A stretch of 60,141 bases of DNA, taken from contig OMUY01000002.1 of the NCBI GenBank assembly GCA_900314355.1, positions 1 to 60,141 on the forward strand, read 5' to 3'. The notes under the pieces were generated by a model that did not search any database, was not told where the DNA came from, and saw nothing but the letters and a program-made list of their open reading frames with translations. The position numbers were made by a program, and so were the translations under genes. The stretch comes from an uncultured Eubacteriales bacterium (GTDB lineage: Bacteria > Bacillota > Clostridia > Oscillospirales > Acutalibacteraceae). Position 1 is the stretch's first letter; each line of letters opens with the position of its first letter. Below are positions 33,773 through 43,138 of the stretch, piece by piece.

Positions 33773-34969
33773 ATGCTGACGCTTGACAGAATTTATCTTG
33801 CTTCCCGTGTTTTGAGGGATGTTTGCAGGACTACCGATATGATTAAAGCCTCGAGGATTAATCCTAACTGCAATGTATTTCTTAAAACGGAAAACCTTCA
33901 GGTTACGGGTTCATTCAAGATAAGAGGCTCATATTTTAAGATAAGTCAGCTTTCCGAAGAGGAAAGGGCGAAGGGCGTTATCGCCTGTTCGGCAGGAAAC
34001 CACGCGCAGGGCGTAGCCCTCGCCGCCACAAAAAACGGAATACATTCGGTCATATGTCTCCCGGACGGCGCTCCGATATCAAAAGTTGAGGCTACAAAGC
34101 GTTACGGCGCGGAAGTATGTCTTGTAAAAGGCGTTTACGACGACGCTTACAATAAAGCACTCGAATTAAAAGAGGAAAAAGGATATACGTTTATTCATCC
34201 GTTCGACGATCTTGACGTAATTGCAGGTCAGGGCACAATAGGTCTTGAAATATTGGATCAGCTGCCTGACGTTGACGTTGTCGTCGTTCCGGTCGGAGGC
34301 GGCGGACTTATTTCTGGCGTGGCTTATACTATCAAGCAGCTCAAGCCGTCGTGCCGGGTATACGGCGTTCAGGCATCGGGCGCTCCTTCAATGGTAAAAA
34401 GCCTTGCGGACGGAAAAATCGAAACTCTCGATTCGGTAAACACGGTCGCCGACGGCATTAAGGTCAAAACTCCCGGCGAAAACACGTTTGATATCTGCTC
34501 AAAATACGTGGACGGCGTAGTGACAATATCGGATGACGAGACTGCTCTCGCAATTTTGACTCTGATTGAAACGCAGAAACTTATAGCGGAGGGAGCGGGC
34601 GCCGTGCCTGTTGCCGCTGTAATGAACGGCAAAATACCTGATATCGAGGGCAAAAACGTCTGCTGTCTCGTTTCCGGCGGAAATATAGACGTAAATATTC
34701 TTTCAAAGGTTATTGAAAGAGGACTCAAGATGAGCGGCAGAACGAGCGAAATCACAATAGCTCTTTCGGACAAACCGGGTCAGCTCGCTGACGTCTCCGC
34801 AATAATCGCCGAAAACGGCGCAAACGTAGTAAACGTAAAGTACGACGCTACAGACCTCGATATGAATATTACCGACTGCTACCTTAGAATCGGAATGGAG
34901 ACGAGAAATTACGAGCACTTGGCTCAGGTCAAGAGAGCACTCACCGACGCAGGCTATAACGTCACGTAA
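33773..34969 (+). CDS. ilvA: Threonine ammonia-lyase with C-terminal ACT domain
   Basis: A 398-residue PLP enzyme that deaminates threonine to 2-oxobutanoate. The PLP lysine is in G-S-F-K-I-R-G (about 47-53), the Ser/Asn loop is S-A-G-N-H-A-Q-G-V and the phosphate loop is V-G-G-G-G-L-I-S-G. The C-terminal 70 residues (I-A-L-S-D-K-P-G-Q-L-A-D-V) form one ACT-like domain, as in the 400-residue TdcB/IlvA group rather than the 510-residue two-domain IlvA. GGAGGG lies eight bases before the ATG. It is followed by ridA, whose product removes the reactive 2-aminoacrylate/imine intermediates made by this enzyme family. Confidence 0.94.
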   Translation: MLTLDRIYLASRVLRDVCRTTDMIKASRINPNCNVFLKTENLQVTGSFKIRGSYFKISQLSEEERAKGVIACSAGNHAQGVALAATKNGIHSVICLPDGAPISKVEATKRYGAEVCLVKGVYDDAYNKALELKEEKGYTFIHPFDDLDVIAGQGTIGLEILDQLPDVDVVVVPVGGGGLISGVAYTIKQLKPSCRVYGVQASGAPSMVKSLADGKIETLDSVNTVADGIKVKTPGENTFDICSKYVDGVVTISDDETALAILTLIETQKLIAEGAGAVPVAAVMNGKIPDIEGKNVCCLVSGGNIDVNILSKVIERGLKMSGRTSEITIALSDKPGQLADVSAIIAENGANVVNVKYDATDLDMNITDCYLRIGMETRNYEHLAQVKRALTDAGYNVT

Positions 34970-35043
34970 ATTTTAAAAATTTTTGCTGCTTATAATTTTT
35001 CTTATAAATTTTTTAAATAATATTATGAATGGAGACAGAAAAA

Positions 35044-35415
35044 ATGGATTATGTTGCTACAACAAACGCTCCCGGAGCTATAGGACCTTATTCACAAGCT
35101 GTTAAAGCTAACGGATTTTTATTCACCTCCGGTCAGATACCGATAAATCCCGCCACAAATTCGGTAGAAGCAGAAACTATAGAAGATCAGACAGAACAGG
35201 TATGCAAAAACCTCAAAGCCGTGGTAGAGGCTGCCGGAAGTTCAATGGATAAGGTTGTAAAAACAGTCTGCTTTCTTTCCGACATCACCGATTTCGGAGC
35301 TTTCAACGAAGTATACGCGAAATATTTCGTATCAAAACCGGCAAGGTCATGCGTAGCGGTCAAGGATCTTCCGAAGGGCGTAAAATGCGAGGTCGAACTC
35401 ATTGCAGAGCTCTGA
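35044..35415 (+). CDS. ridA: RidA family reactive-intermediate deaminase
   Basis: 123 residues starting MDYVATTNAPGAIGPYSQAV. The start at 35044 follows GGAG by nine bases; the ATG at 35029 lacks a site. The family pattern is complete: G-P-Y-S-Q-A, G-Q-I-P-I, Q-V-C-K-N-L, and the active-site Arg in A-R-S-C-V-A-V-K-D-L-P-K-G-V with C-E-V-E-L-I-A. It hydrolyses enamine/imine intermediates from PLP enzymes and fits its place directly after ilvA. A perfect hairpin terminator follows. Confidence 0.95.
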   Translation: MDYVATTNAPGAIGPYSQAVKANGFLFTSGQIPINPATNSVEAETIEDQTEQVCKNLKAVVEAAGSSMDKVVKTVCFLSDITDFGAFNEVYAKYFVSKPARSCVAVKDLPKGVKCEVELIAEL

Positions 35416-35440
35416 TTAACGTCAAGTAAAAAAAATATAA

Positions 35441-35468
35441 GCGTCTCATTATTTTGAGACGCTTTTTT
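35441..35468 (+). terminator. Terminator of ilvA-ridA
   Basis: GCGTCTCA pairs with TGAGACGC around TTATTT, followed by TTTTTT. Confidence 0.92.
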
Positions 35469-35483
35469 GTCAAAAAAGGTTTT

Positions 35484-36332
35484 TTAAAATCCGTGGCCGC
35501 CTCCGCCGCCTGACGAGCCGCCTCCGCCTCCGAAGCCTCCGCCTGACGAGCCGCCTCCGAAGCCTCCGCCTCCGAAGCCTCCGCCGCCGAAATCACCGTC
35601 GTCAAATATATCTGCGACAGTGCTTGCGGCAATTATCGCAGCCGCGTCGTCATGTATCTTTCTTGAAGATTTCAGTTCGCCTTTGACAAGTCTTACCGGG
35701 CCGCCGGTTTCTTTGACATGTTTTTTTTCAGACGAATTCGCGCGGTATTTTCCGCGCTGATATGTGAGTACGGCGAAATTGATTAAAATTCCGGCGACCA
35801 AAGCCGTCAACGCCGTCGAGATATATTTCATCGTCTGAGGTATAGGATTTCCGCCGAGTTTATCGGATATCTGATTGAACGCGGCGGCGGCGCATGAATA
35901 ATAATCTCCTTTTTTAGCGTACCTGTACACATTGTCTGTTATTGTCGTCGCAGTCGAATCGTCAATCTCATCGTAAATTTTACCGTCGCTGAAAATATAA
36001 ATCTTTCTCAAATTCATATCTATTATAAAAATAGTTCCGCTCGCAGTCGAAAATTCGGAATGATAAATATATGAAGCTTCATCGGAAATATCGTAGTAAG
36101 ATCCGTAAACGGAATAAAACATCGCGTTGCCGTATTTTGTGACGGGTTCCATTTTTTCAATCAGAGACTTTTCCTCAGAATCGGTCAGAAGGTCTGCCTC
36201 ATCTTTTACCACAGCATTATATGACGTTTCATCGTTATTGTAAGTTTCATCCGCGAAAGCGCAAACGGAAAAAAGCGACGATATAATCAAAACAAAGGAA
36301 ACAAACGCGAAAATTTTTCTCCGGCTTTTCAT
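35484..36332 (-). CDS. TPM-domain membrane protein with glycine-rich tail
   Basis: 282 residues: a signal peptide (cleavage near C-A-F-A-D), a TPM (YgcG-like) domain with V-V-K-D-E-A-D-L-L-T-D and G-T-I-F-I-I-D-M-N-L-R-K-I-Y-I-F-S, then a membrane helix near 170-190, a basic cytoplasmic stretch and a low-complexity Gly/Phe/Ser tail of about 45 residues. The tail is encoded by imperfect repeats of GGAGGCTTCGGAGGCGG type (35490-35600) that could vary in number. TPM proteins are linked to membrane-protein quality control and cell-envelope upkeep, without a firm reaction. It overlaps the upstream zinc-ribbon gene by 4 bp. Confidence 0.85.
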   Translation of the reverse strand: MKSRRKIFAFVSFVLIISSLFSVCAFADETYNNDETSYNAVVKDEADLLTDSEEKSLIEKMEPVTKYGNAMFYSVYGSYYDISDEASYIYHSEFSTASGTIFIIDMNLRKIYIFSDGKIYDEIDDSTATTITDNVYRYAKKGDYYSCAAAAFNQISDKLGGNPIPQTMKYISTALTALVAGILINFAVLTYQRGKYRANSSEKKHVKETGGPVRLVKGELKSSRKIHDDAAAIIAASTVADIFDDGDFGGGGFGGGGFGGGSSGGGFGGGGGSSGGGGGHGF

Positions 36333-37909
36333 TTTGAATCATTTCCTCCTTCTCTCGCGAAAAATGACGGAACAGGCCTTGTCACAAGTATATTGTATAC
36401 TTTGATAAGCGCCACGCTGACAATAACAGCGGATATTAAGCAGAGTAAGGAACTGATATAATAGTATTCGTCGTCTATAGTCCCCGACCATGCCACAGCA
36501 GTTGAAATGAGCAGAGACAAAAAAGGCGCGGTCTGCGAAAAAATTTCTTTTTTTTCGTCAATATATTTCGCAGCCGAGACGTCTTTGAAAAATAAACATA
36601 AGCCGACAACAAACGAAACGGAAACCGGTATTACAGGGGAATCTTTCTCAAATATTAAAATCACGACAGCGAAAATCAAAAGAGCAATCGCCGGGCGCCT
36701 GAAAACGTTTTTGTTTTTCGTCTTTTTATTTCTCAAATTTTCTATCTTGTCTTTTTCCATTTTAACTTTTCCGGTATACGCGGGGTCGTAAACGTGGTTT
36801 TCTCTGTCCCTGAGCTTGATTACCTCGGAATCAAAAACCATCATCATCACCGCCGTCAATAAAGACGTGACAGAAAGCGCGGCAACCGCGGTGAAATTAA
36901 AAAACACGAGAATGACCGCCACGACCGCGGCCGTTATTAATGATGAGATAAAATATTTTTTTCCGTCAACAGGAAGCTCGGAAAGCATTTTCCCGTTCCT
37001 TGAATTCATGACGGTATATGCCACTCTGTCTTTCTTTTTCCATGTGAGAAACCAAACCGGAAGAAGAGACAACGTTTTTTTATTTATTTCGGGGTTGAAA
37101 TCGGATTTTATTTCATCATCGGAAATATTTTTTTTGATTTTTCCTGTGGCGTTAAAAGCGTTTATCTGATTTTCGACAGCAGCGACAGAAAGATTTATTA
37201 CTTCCGAATCATATGCCGAATCATCCGTTCCCGGTCTGTCCGCGTAAAATCCGGCAAGATAAGCGGGAAAATAGTCTGTTTCGTTGTCGGTATCAAACGG
37301 AGAAATATGATCCGATATGGTGTCGTCAAAAATCGGAGACAAATCTTCGGCAACATTGAATTTGACGCCTTCCGCGACTATTTCGGCGAAGTATGTATCT
37401 TCATAAGTGACAGTGCCAACCTTCCTTGTTTCTGAATAAATGACGGGTATGGTTCCGTCCATGTTTATCTCGTAGCCGCAGTAAGGTATATAAACTCCTC
37501 TGAATTTATCTATATAATCGGGGTCTTTAAATTCCTTGGGCAGATAAAAAAGTTTGCCGAGTTCATTTTTATATCTGTTTTTGCACTCCTCTTTTGAAAT
37601 CTTAAAAGGAAGTATCTTCTCGGGTCTTTCCGCTCCTTCCATTCTCCCTTCGAGGGTCTGCTCCGAACCGCAGTAAGGGCAGTAGGCTACAAGCGAATCA
37701 TCCGGACTTTCAAGCTCGGCTCCGCAGTTTTTGCAGGTGTATACCGTCACTCTCTCTCTGCCGTCCGTCTCAAAAGGCTCGTTTTCCTGAGCCGAATTGT
37801 CGGTTTTATAATCTTTCGGCTTTATCATACAACCGCAGCTCGAACATTTCAGCATTTTGTCCTCGATTGAGTAGTTCATTCCTCCGCCGCAATTTGGACA
37901 TCTAAACAT
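36329..37909 (-). CDS. Zinc-ribbon membrane protein, partner of the TPM protein
   Basis: 526 residues. Two N-terminal zinc ribbons are seen (C-P-N-C at 4-7 with C-S-S-C; C-K-N-C near 58 with C-P-Y-C). A globular region follows, then at least six membrane helices in two blocks (about 310-365 and 395-520). A block such as F-R-G-V-Y-I-P-Y-C-G-Y-E resembles bacterial zinc-ribbon proteins often annotated as TFIIB-like. It is coupled by ATGA overlap to the TPM gene, a pairing that recurs in Clostridia. The function is unknown; a membrane stress or assembly role is only a guess. Confidence 0.75.
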   Translation of the reverse strand: MFRCPNCGGGMNYSIEDKMLKCSSCGCMIKPKDYKTDNSAQENEPFETDGRERVTVYTCKNCGAELESPDDSLVAYCPYCGSEQTLEGRMEGAERPEKILPFKISKEECKNRYKNELGKLFYLPKEFKDPDYIDKFRGVYIPYCGYEINMDGTIPVIYSETRKVGTVTYEDTYFAEIVAEGVKFNVAEDLSPIFDDTISDHISPFDTDNETDYFPAYLAGFYADRPGTDDSAYDSEVINLSVAAVENQINAFNATGKIKKNISDDEIKSDFNPEINKKTLSLLPVWFLTWKKKDRVAYTVMNSRNGKMLSELPVDGKKYFISSLITAAVVAVILVFFNFTAVAALSVTSLLTAVMMMVFDSEVIKLRDRENHVYDPAYTGKVKMEKDKIENLRNKKTKNKNVFRRPAIALLIFAVVILIFEKDSPVIPVSVSFVVGLCLFFKDVSAAKYIDEKKEIFSQTAPFLSLLISTAVAWSGTIDDEYYYISSLLCLISAVIVSVALIKVYNILVTRPVPSFFAREGGNDSK

Positions 37910-38123
37910 TGATTTTCCTCCGATAAATTCCGATAAAAATGATTTTTGAAAATTTTAAAGTTTTTCTCCGAAGCTTTCTCGCACTCGGGTCGCAATCGGG
38001 TGATTTGACATTAATTTCAAGATTAAATAAAATTCAATTTTTATTATTTACTATAACATAAAATATAACAAAAATAAATAAAATCTTTATTCCCGGGTCA
38101 AATTTCGGCATAACGCGTTTTTC

Positions 38124-38152
38124 TTGAATAACCGCTGACCGTGTGATATAAT
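38124..38152 (+). promoter_or_regulatory. Promoter of proBA
   Basis: TTGAAT, 17-base spacer, TATAAT. The expected start is near 38159, giving a leader of about 35 bases. Confidence 0.82.
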
Positions 38153-38194
38153 AATTAAATAATGTTGCTTTTTTTGAAGGGAGTCAATAGTTGA

Positions 38195-38989
38195 ATGAAT
38201 TCTCTTTCCGATGCTAAGACTGTTGTTTTTAAAGTGGGCACATCCACTCTTACATATTCAAACGGCAAGCCGAATTTAAGAAGAATGGCTAAGCTTGTAT
38301 CAGTATTATCCGACCTTGAAAACCAGGGCAGGGAGATTATTCTCGTCTCGTCCGGCGCAATCGCCGTGGGAGTGGCGAAAATGAATCTCGACGGCAAACC
38401 GAAGGAGCTTGAGGCTATACAGGCTACCGCATGCGTCGGTCAATGCGAGCTGATGTTTCTTTATGACAAATTTTTCTCGGAATACAATCACATTATTGGG
38501 CAAATGCTTATTACAAAATCGGACATCGACGATCCCGAAAGGCATAAAAATCTGTCGGCGTCGCTCAACAGAATGAGAAAGATGGGCGTAATTCCGATAA
38601 TAAACGAAAACGACTCAATTGCCGTAGACGAAATAGTATACGGTGACAATGACCAGCTTTCGGCTCAGGTCGCAAAACTTGTAAACGCGGACGCTTTGGT
38701 AATAATTACAGACATTGACGGATTTTTCACAGCCGATCCCTCTTCAGACCCGGAAGCTAAAATGCTTACGGTGGTAGACGATATCACGTCTGATATGAAA
38801 TCCGCCGCAGGCGGAAACGGAACGTCGAGAGGAACAGGCGGAATGGCGACTAAACTCAAAGCTGCCGCCGCGGCGACCGAGGACGGAATAAATACCGTTA
38901 TTATGAACGGCTATGACCCGGAGGATATTTTCAAGCTTTTCGAGGGCAGACAGATAGGTACGTTTTTCAAAGCTAAAAAGAACAAATGA
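38195..38989 (+). CDS. proB: Glutamate 5-kinase
   Basis: ProB phosphorylates glutamate in the first step of proline synthesis. 264 residues contain V-F-K-V-G-T-S-T-L, I-I-L-V-S-S-G-A-I-A-V-G, I-P-I-I-N-E-N-D-S-I and G-T-G-G-M-A-T-K-L-K-A. The C-terminal PUA domain of the long (about 370-residue) form is absent, as in short ProB proteins. A GGGAG site lies eleven bases before the ATG. proA follows 15 bp later, so both are one operon. Confidence 0.96.
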   Translation: MNSLSDAKTVVFKVGTSTLTYSNGKPNLRRMAKLVSVLSDLENQGREIILVSSGAIAVGVAKMNLDGKPKELEAIQATACVGQCELMFLYDKFFSEYNHIIGQMLITKSDIDDPERHKNLSASLNRMRKMGVIPIINENDSIAVDEIVYGDNDQLSAQVAKLVNADALVIITDIDGFFTADPSSDPEAKMLTVVDDITSDMKSAAGGNGTSRGTGGMATKLKAAAAATEDGINTVIMNGYDPEDIFKLFEGRQIGTFFKAKKNK

Positions 38990-39004
38990 CAGGCGGTTAA
39001 AAAA

Positions 39005-40255
39005 ATGAGCGATTATATGATTGATATAGGAAAACGGGCAAAAGAGGCGGAGAAAATTTTGGCGAAAGCCGGCTCCGACGTAAAGAATCTTGCGCTGAAA
39101 TACGCATCCGAAGAGCTTGACAAAAACCGCGCGGAAATTTTGTCCGAAAACAAAAAAGATGTAATTTCGGCAGGCGAAAACGGTCTTAATCCCGCAATGA
39201 CAGAAAGGCTTACATTGTCAGACAAAAGAATAGATTCAATGATAAAGGGACTTTTGGACTGCGCGCAGCTTGATGACCCTGTCGGAAAAGTTCTGTCCGG
39301 AACACAGCGCCCCAACGGTCTGAAAATAGAAAAAATCACAATACCGCTCGGAGTAATCGGCGTTATATTTGAGTCAAGACCAAATGTCGCATCGGACAGC
39401 GCCGCTCTCTGCCTCAAATCGGGCAACGCATGTATTTTAAGAGGCGGAAAAGAAGCCGCCGGGTCTAATAAAATAATCACTTCCCTTCTGAGAAAAGGAA
39501 TAAAAAGAGCCGGACTGCCCGAAGACTGCGTTATTTTCGTAGACAAAACAGGACACGAGACAGCAAACGAAATGATGAAAATGACGGATTACATCGACGT
39601 GCTTATTCCGAGAGGCGGTCACGGACTTATCACCGCCGTTGCGCAAAATTCCACAGTCCCGGTAATTAAAACCGGAGAAGGCAACTGTCATATTTACGTT
39701 GATAAGGACGCCGATATTAATAAGGCGGTAAAGATTATATCAAATGCGAAAACACAGAGAGTATCTGTCTGCAACGCCTGCGAAAGCCTTGTTATTCACA
39801 AAGATATAATAAAAAAAGCACTTCCGGAAATCAAAAAAGAACTTGACAAGTCAAACGTAATCATGTACTGCGATGAGGAAGCGAGAAAAGTATGCCCCGA
39901 CACGATGGAGGCAACCGAAAAAGATTTTGGCGAGGAATATCTCGACTACAAAATTTCGGTCAAGACAGCAGACTCGATAGACGAGGCGATAAATCATATT
40001 GAAAAATATTCTACGAGTCATTCGGAAGCGATAATAACGGAAAATTACGAAGCGGCGGAAAAATTCGCCGATGAAATAACATCCGCAGTAGTTTATATCA
40101 ACGCTTCTACAAGATTCACGGACGGCGGTCAATTCGGTTTCGGCGCGGAAATAGGAATTTCAACTCAAAAGCTTCATGCGAGAGGACCGGTTGGACTGCC
40201 CGAACTTGTATCATACAAATATGTGATCAGAGGAAACGGACAGATCAGAAAATGA
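39005..40255 (+). CDS. proA: Glutamate-5-semialdehyde dehydrogenase
   Basis: ProA reduces glutamyl-5-phosphate to the semialdehyde with NADPH. 416 residues show I-P-L-G-V-I-G-V-I-F-E-S-R-P-N, L-K-S-G-N-A-C-I-L-R-G-G-K-E, the catalytic Cys in V-S-V-C-N-A-C-E-S-L and F-G-F-G-A-E-I-G-I-S-T-Q-K-L-H-A-R-G-P-V-G near the end. The length and order after proB are standard. Confidence 0.97.
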   Translation: MSDYMIDIGKRAKEAEKILAKAGSDVKNLALKYASEELDKNRAEILSENKKDVISAGENGLNPAMTERLTLSDKRIDSMIKGLLDCAQLDDPVGKVLSGTQRPNGLKIEKITIPLGVIGVIFESRPNVASDSAALCLKSGNACILRGGKEAAGSNKIITSLLRKGIKRAGLPEDCVIFVDKTGHETANEMMKMTDYIDVLIPRGGHGLITAVAQNSTVPVIKTGEGNCHIYVDKDADINKAVKIISNAKTQRVSVCNACESLVIHKDIIKKALPEIKKELDKSNVIMYCDEEARKVCPDTMEATEKDFGEEYLDYKISVKTADSIDEAINHIEKYSTSHSEAIITENYEAAEKFADEITSAVVYINASTRFTDGGQFGFGAEIGISTQKLHARGPVGLPELVSYKYVIRGNGQIRK

Positions 40256-40311
40256 CCGTCAAACTTAAATTTTCTGCCGTTATCAATTTATATTTTTAAT
40301 TTTGGATTTTC

Positions 40312-41205
40312 ATGAAACACAGTAAAGAAACAAAAAAGGAAAAGAAAGAAAAAAAAGCTGAGATTAAAAACAGAGAAAAAAAGCAGAATGAAAACGATTT
40401 TTCTTCTCCCGATAAAAAAACAGCCGGCGAAAAACAAATTAAAAGAATAAAAGCGTCGTCAGCCGCAGTCGGCATTATTATCTCTGTTTTCGCAGTGGTG
40501 GGAATAATTTTTCTGATAAATTACGGCGTTGATTATTATAAAGAAAACAGCGCGAAAGCAAAGGAAATCGAGAAATTCAACCAATACCTTACGCCTGCCG
40601 CGGCAGTTGACCTTGACGAATTTGACGATATAACGGACGCCGATTCTTCGAGCCTGATAGACGCGGCGATTTGGTCTATTCTTTCAAAATCCACTACGCC
40701 CGACACATATTCATACACGTCAGACGGATATATGAAAATACCCCTGAACGACGTAAAATCCGCCCTTGATTCAATGTTCGGACCGGAGGCTGTAAACAGC
40801 GTGGAATATCAGAACGTCACGGGAAACGACTATGTTTTCATATACGATTCGTCGGCGAGCGAATATAAAATTCCCGTAACCTCACTTACTCCAATCTACA
40901 CGCCCGACGTTACCGACGTTTCAAAAAGCGGAGACATCATTACAGTCACCTGCGGCTATATATCATACGCGAGCTGGGATTCCGATTCAAACGGAAATAT
41001 CACAAAACCCGATCCGGACCGAATAGTCAAATTCACATTGAGACAGCTTTCGGGAAATTATTACATAAGTTCTGTCAGAATGATTAAAAATACGTCCCCT
41101 GAAACAGTTTCCGTTCAAGTCGACGAAAAAAGCGAAGCAAATTCCGATTCCGAAACATCATCCGAACTGACGACAACCTCGGAAGAAAATTCCTCAAAAA
41201 GCTGA
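40312..41205 (+). CDS. Single-pass membrane protein of unknown function
   Basis: 297 residues. The first 45 are very rich in Lys and Glu and should lie in the cytoplasm; one membrane helix follows (about 51-72, G-I-I-I-S-V-F-A-V-V-G-I-I-F-L-I). The extracellular part (about 75-270) has alternating beta-like segments and ends in a Ser/Thr/Glu-rich disordered tail. I do not recognise a family. It begins 57 bp after proA and may be read from the same promoter; tRNA-Arg follows. Possible roles include an envelope or cell-wall-associated factor, but nothing in the sequence decides this. Confidence 0.7.
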   Translation: MKHSKETKKEKKEKKAEIKNREKKQNENDFSSPDKKTAGEKQIKRIKASSAAVGIIISVFAVVGIIFLINYGVDYYKENSAKAKEIEKFNQYLTPAAAVDLDEFDDITDADSSSLIDAAIWSILSKSTTPDTYSYTSDGYMKIPLNDVKSALDSMFGPEAVNSVEYQNVTGNDYVFIYDSSASEYKIPVTSLTPIYTPDVTDVSKSGDIITVTCGYISYASWDSDSNGNITKPDPDRIVKFTLRQLSGNYYISSVRMIKNTSPETVSVQVDEKSEANSDSETSSELTTTSEENSSKS

Positions 41206-41223
41206 TATAAACAAAAACCGTCC

Positions 41224-41252
41224 TTGACAAAAACGGTTTACGGTGATATTAT
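41224..41252 (+). promoter_or_regulatory. Promoter of tRNA-Arg
   Basis: Consensus TTGACA, 17-base spacer, TATTAT; the tRNA begins 29 bases after the -10 box. Confidence 0.85.
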
Positions 41253-41280
41253 AAGTAGCGCGTTATTAAAATAACGTTTT

Positions 41281-41357
41281 GCGCCGATAGCTCAGTTGGA
41301 TAGAGTGACTGGCTACGAACCAGTAGGCCGCGGGTTCGAGTCCCTCTCGGCGCACCA
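41281..41357 (+). tRNA. tRNA-Arg (ACG)
   Basis: The acceptor stem GCGCCGA/TCGGCGC, T-loop GGTTCGAGTCC and encoded CCA are complete. The loop CTACGAA gives anticodon ACG, which is normally edited to ICG to read CGN codons. Confidence 0.97.
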
Positions 41358-41362
41358 AACAC

Positions 41363-41416
41363 AAATAATCCGAATCGTTTTTCCCTGCGGGGTACGGTTC
41401 GGATTATTTCTTTATT
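41363..41416 (+). terminator. Terminator of tRNA-Arg
   Basis: AAATAATCCGAA pairs with TTCGGATTATTT, followed by CTTTATTTG. Confidence 0.75.
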
Positions 41417-41532
41417 TGTTTATTTCTTTATTTTCCGAGAGATAAAAAACATCGATTTCTCGAACGGCGTGATAAAACGCGCCTTATACAAACCGCGCGG
41501 AAAAAGAAAGAAAACAAGCGAATTAAAAAATT

Positions 41533-42873
41533 TCAGGCGATATTTCTGAATATACCTTCGACCTTGTCAAAATACCTGCCGTCGGATGAAACCAAGATGT
41601 TGAATTTTCCCGAATTTAAATTATAAGCGGCGAAAACGGCTGATTCAGACGTATAAATGTCGTTTGCGAAATCGAGAACCAATTGTTTTTCTTTAGTCCC
41701 GACGCCTGTATAAAGCGCTCCCGATGATATTACGTCGTAATTTTTTCCGAAAAGCGCGAAAGATGACGCGCCGTCCGCGAGATTATATGTCTTGCCTTTT
41801 TTGACGGCGGCAAATTTTTTGTCGGAATCAATAAAATATATCGTGTTTGACGACATATCAAATTTTTCGTCAAATACGTTTTCCGCAATCCGCGTGTTTT
41901 CTCCATCAAAAAAGCTGAGATTTCCGGATTTGTCAGTAAACAGCGCTTTTTTGCCGTACGTTTTAAAATAGGCGAAATTATCGGAAAGAAGCGAAATATT
42001 ATAGTCTTTATCAGCAAAAATCAGATTGCCGCCAGATGTAAAAAATCCGGGGACAACCGATGAATACGTTCTTAACATATCGCCGTCGGAAGAACACTCA
42101 ACGGCATTCCCGGCGAACGAAAAGATTTTATCGCCGAGCTTATGTTTTCCTTTTTCGCGAGAAAAAACGAACGAACCGGATTTATCTGAAAAGAACAGAG
42201 TTTTCATATCGGACGAAAAGACAATATTGTCGTTGTCTCCGCTCAATTCGGCGATATTCGCCGAGATATTGAAATCTTTATCAAGCATTACAAGTTTATT
42301 GTCCGACGATTCGGCGTAAATCCTGTCGCCAGAATCGGACACTGCCGCCGGTAAATAGCCCGACAAGATGAATTTTCCGTTTAAATAAAGTCCTTCGTCA
42401 GTTTCATATAATATTTTTGAACAGTCCGGAGAGACGGAAAATTTTCCTGAAAGAGACGAATACAGTTTTTTCACTTTTCCGGAGCCTGTACTTCCCCTGT
42501 ATATCTCTCCTGCCGGAGTGTTGAATACGAATTGAGCCGAGTCCGAGGAAAATATCAAAGATGAAACTGAACCGTCGAAAACTTTTCGGCATCCGTTTTC
42601 TGAAAAAATCCACAGCTCGTACCCTTTTTCTGTCACGGTTTGAACCGCGGACACGTAATTTCCCGGAGAAAAATATACCTGCGACATTCTGCCGGCAGCT
42701 TTTTCATCAAGCTCTTTTCCGCCTCTGAACGCCGTTACACAGGTGTTGTTTTCGTCTGTGAAAAGTTTTATCGATTCTTTCCTTTCGTTGAAAACCGAAC
42801 TCAAAATTACGACGACCGATAAAAAAACAACCGCCGATACAAATGAAATTACTTTATTTTTAAATATCTTCAT
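41533..42873 (-). CDS. Membrane-anchored beta-propeller-like protein
   Basis: About 446 residues from the ATG at 42873; a TTG nine codons upstream is also possible and neither has a clear ribosome site. One N-terminal helix (V-I-S-F-V-S-A-V-V-F-L-S-V-V-V-I-L) anchors an extracellular region built of repeating beta units of about 40 residues with S-x-D-x-x-x-L/I-x-F/Y-x-x-D/S-x-x-G patterns, like TolB/WD40 propellers. It probably acts as a binding platform at the cell surface. No catalytic residues, sorting motif or close neighbour on the same strand are seen, so a partner cannot be inferred. Confidence 0.7.
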   Translation of the reverse strand: MKIFKNKVISFVSAVVFLSVVVILSSVFNERKESIKLFTDENNTCVTAFRGGKELDEKAAGRMSQVYFSPGNYVSAVQTVTEKGYELWIFSENGCRKVFDGSVSSLIFSSDSAQFVFNTPAGEIYRGSTGSGKVKKLYSSLSGKFSVSPDCSKILYETDEGLYLNGKFILSGYLPAAVSDSGDRIYAESSDNKLVMLDKDFNISANIAELSGDNDNIVFSSDMKTLFFSDKSGSFVFSREKGKHKLGDKIFSFAGNAVECSSDGDMLRTYSSVVPGFFTSGGNLIFADKDYNISLLSDNFAYFKTYGKKALFTDKSGNLSFFDGENTRIAENVFDEKFDMSSNTIYFIDSDKKFAAVKKGKTYNLADGASSFALFGKNYDVISSGALYTGVGTKEKQLVLDFANDIYTSESAVFAAYNLNSGKFNILVSSDGRYFDKVEGIFRNIA

Positions 42874-43055
42874 AATTATCAGTAAAACTTTTTTTATCAA
42901 AAAGTATTTTTCGAAAAGCTTTCTTTATTTTTGATTTTAATATAAACCATTTTATCTTCATTTGTCAAGTTCGCTAATTTTATTGCGAAAATGTTGCCAA
43001 AATATAAATTAATAAATTTGGAAGTCCATATGAGTCAAAATCGGCAAAAAAATGA

Positions 43056-43084
43056 TTTACAAATATTAAATTTTAATATATAAT
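43056..43084 (+). promoter_or_regulatory. Promoter of the beta-helix surface protein
   Basis: TTTACA, 17-base spacer, TATAAT, then about 55 bases to the start codon. Confidence 0.75.
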
Positions 43085-43138
43085 GTAAGAGAATAATTAT
43101 ATATATTATCAATTCGGTACGGAGGGACAAACAAAGAT

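Noticed and set aside
35399-35632. Ala/Glu-rich reverse frame overlapping the TPM gene end
   Set aside because: It is a frame-shifted reading of the Gly-rich repeats; the A-S-E-A repeats arise from the same DNA.
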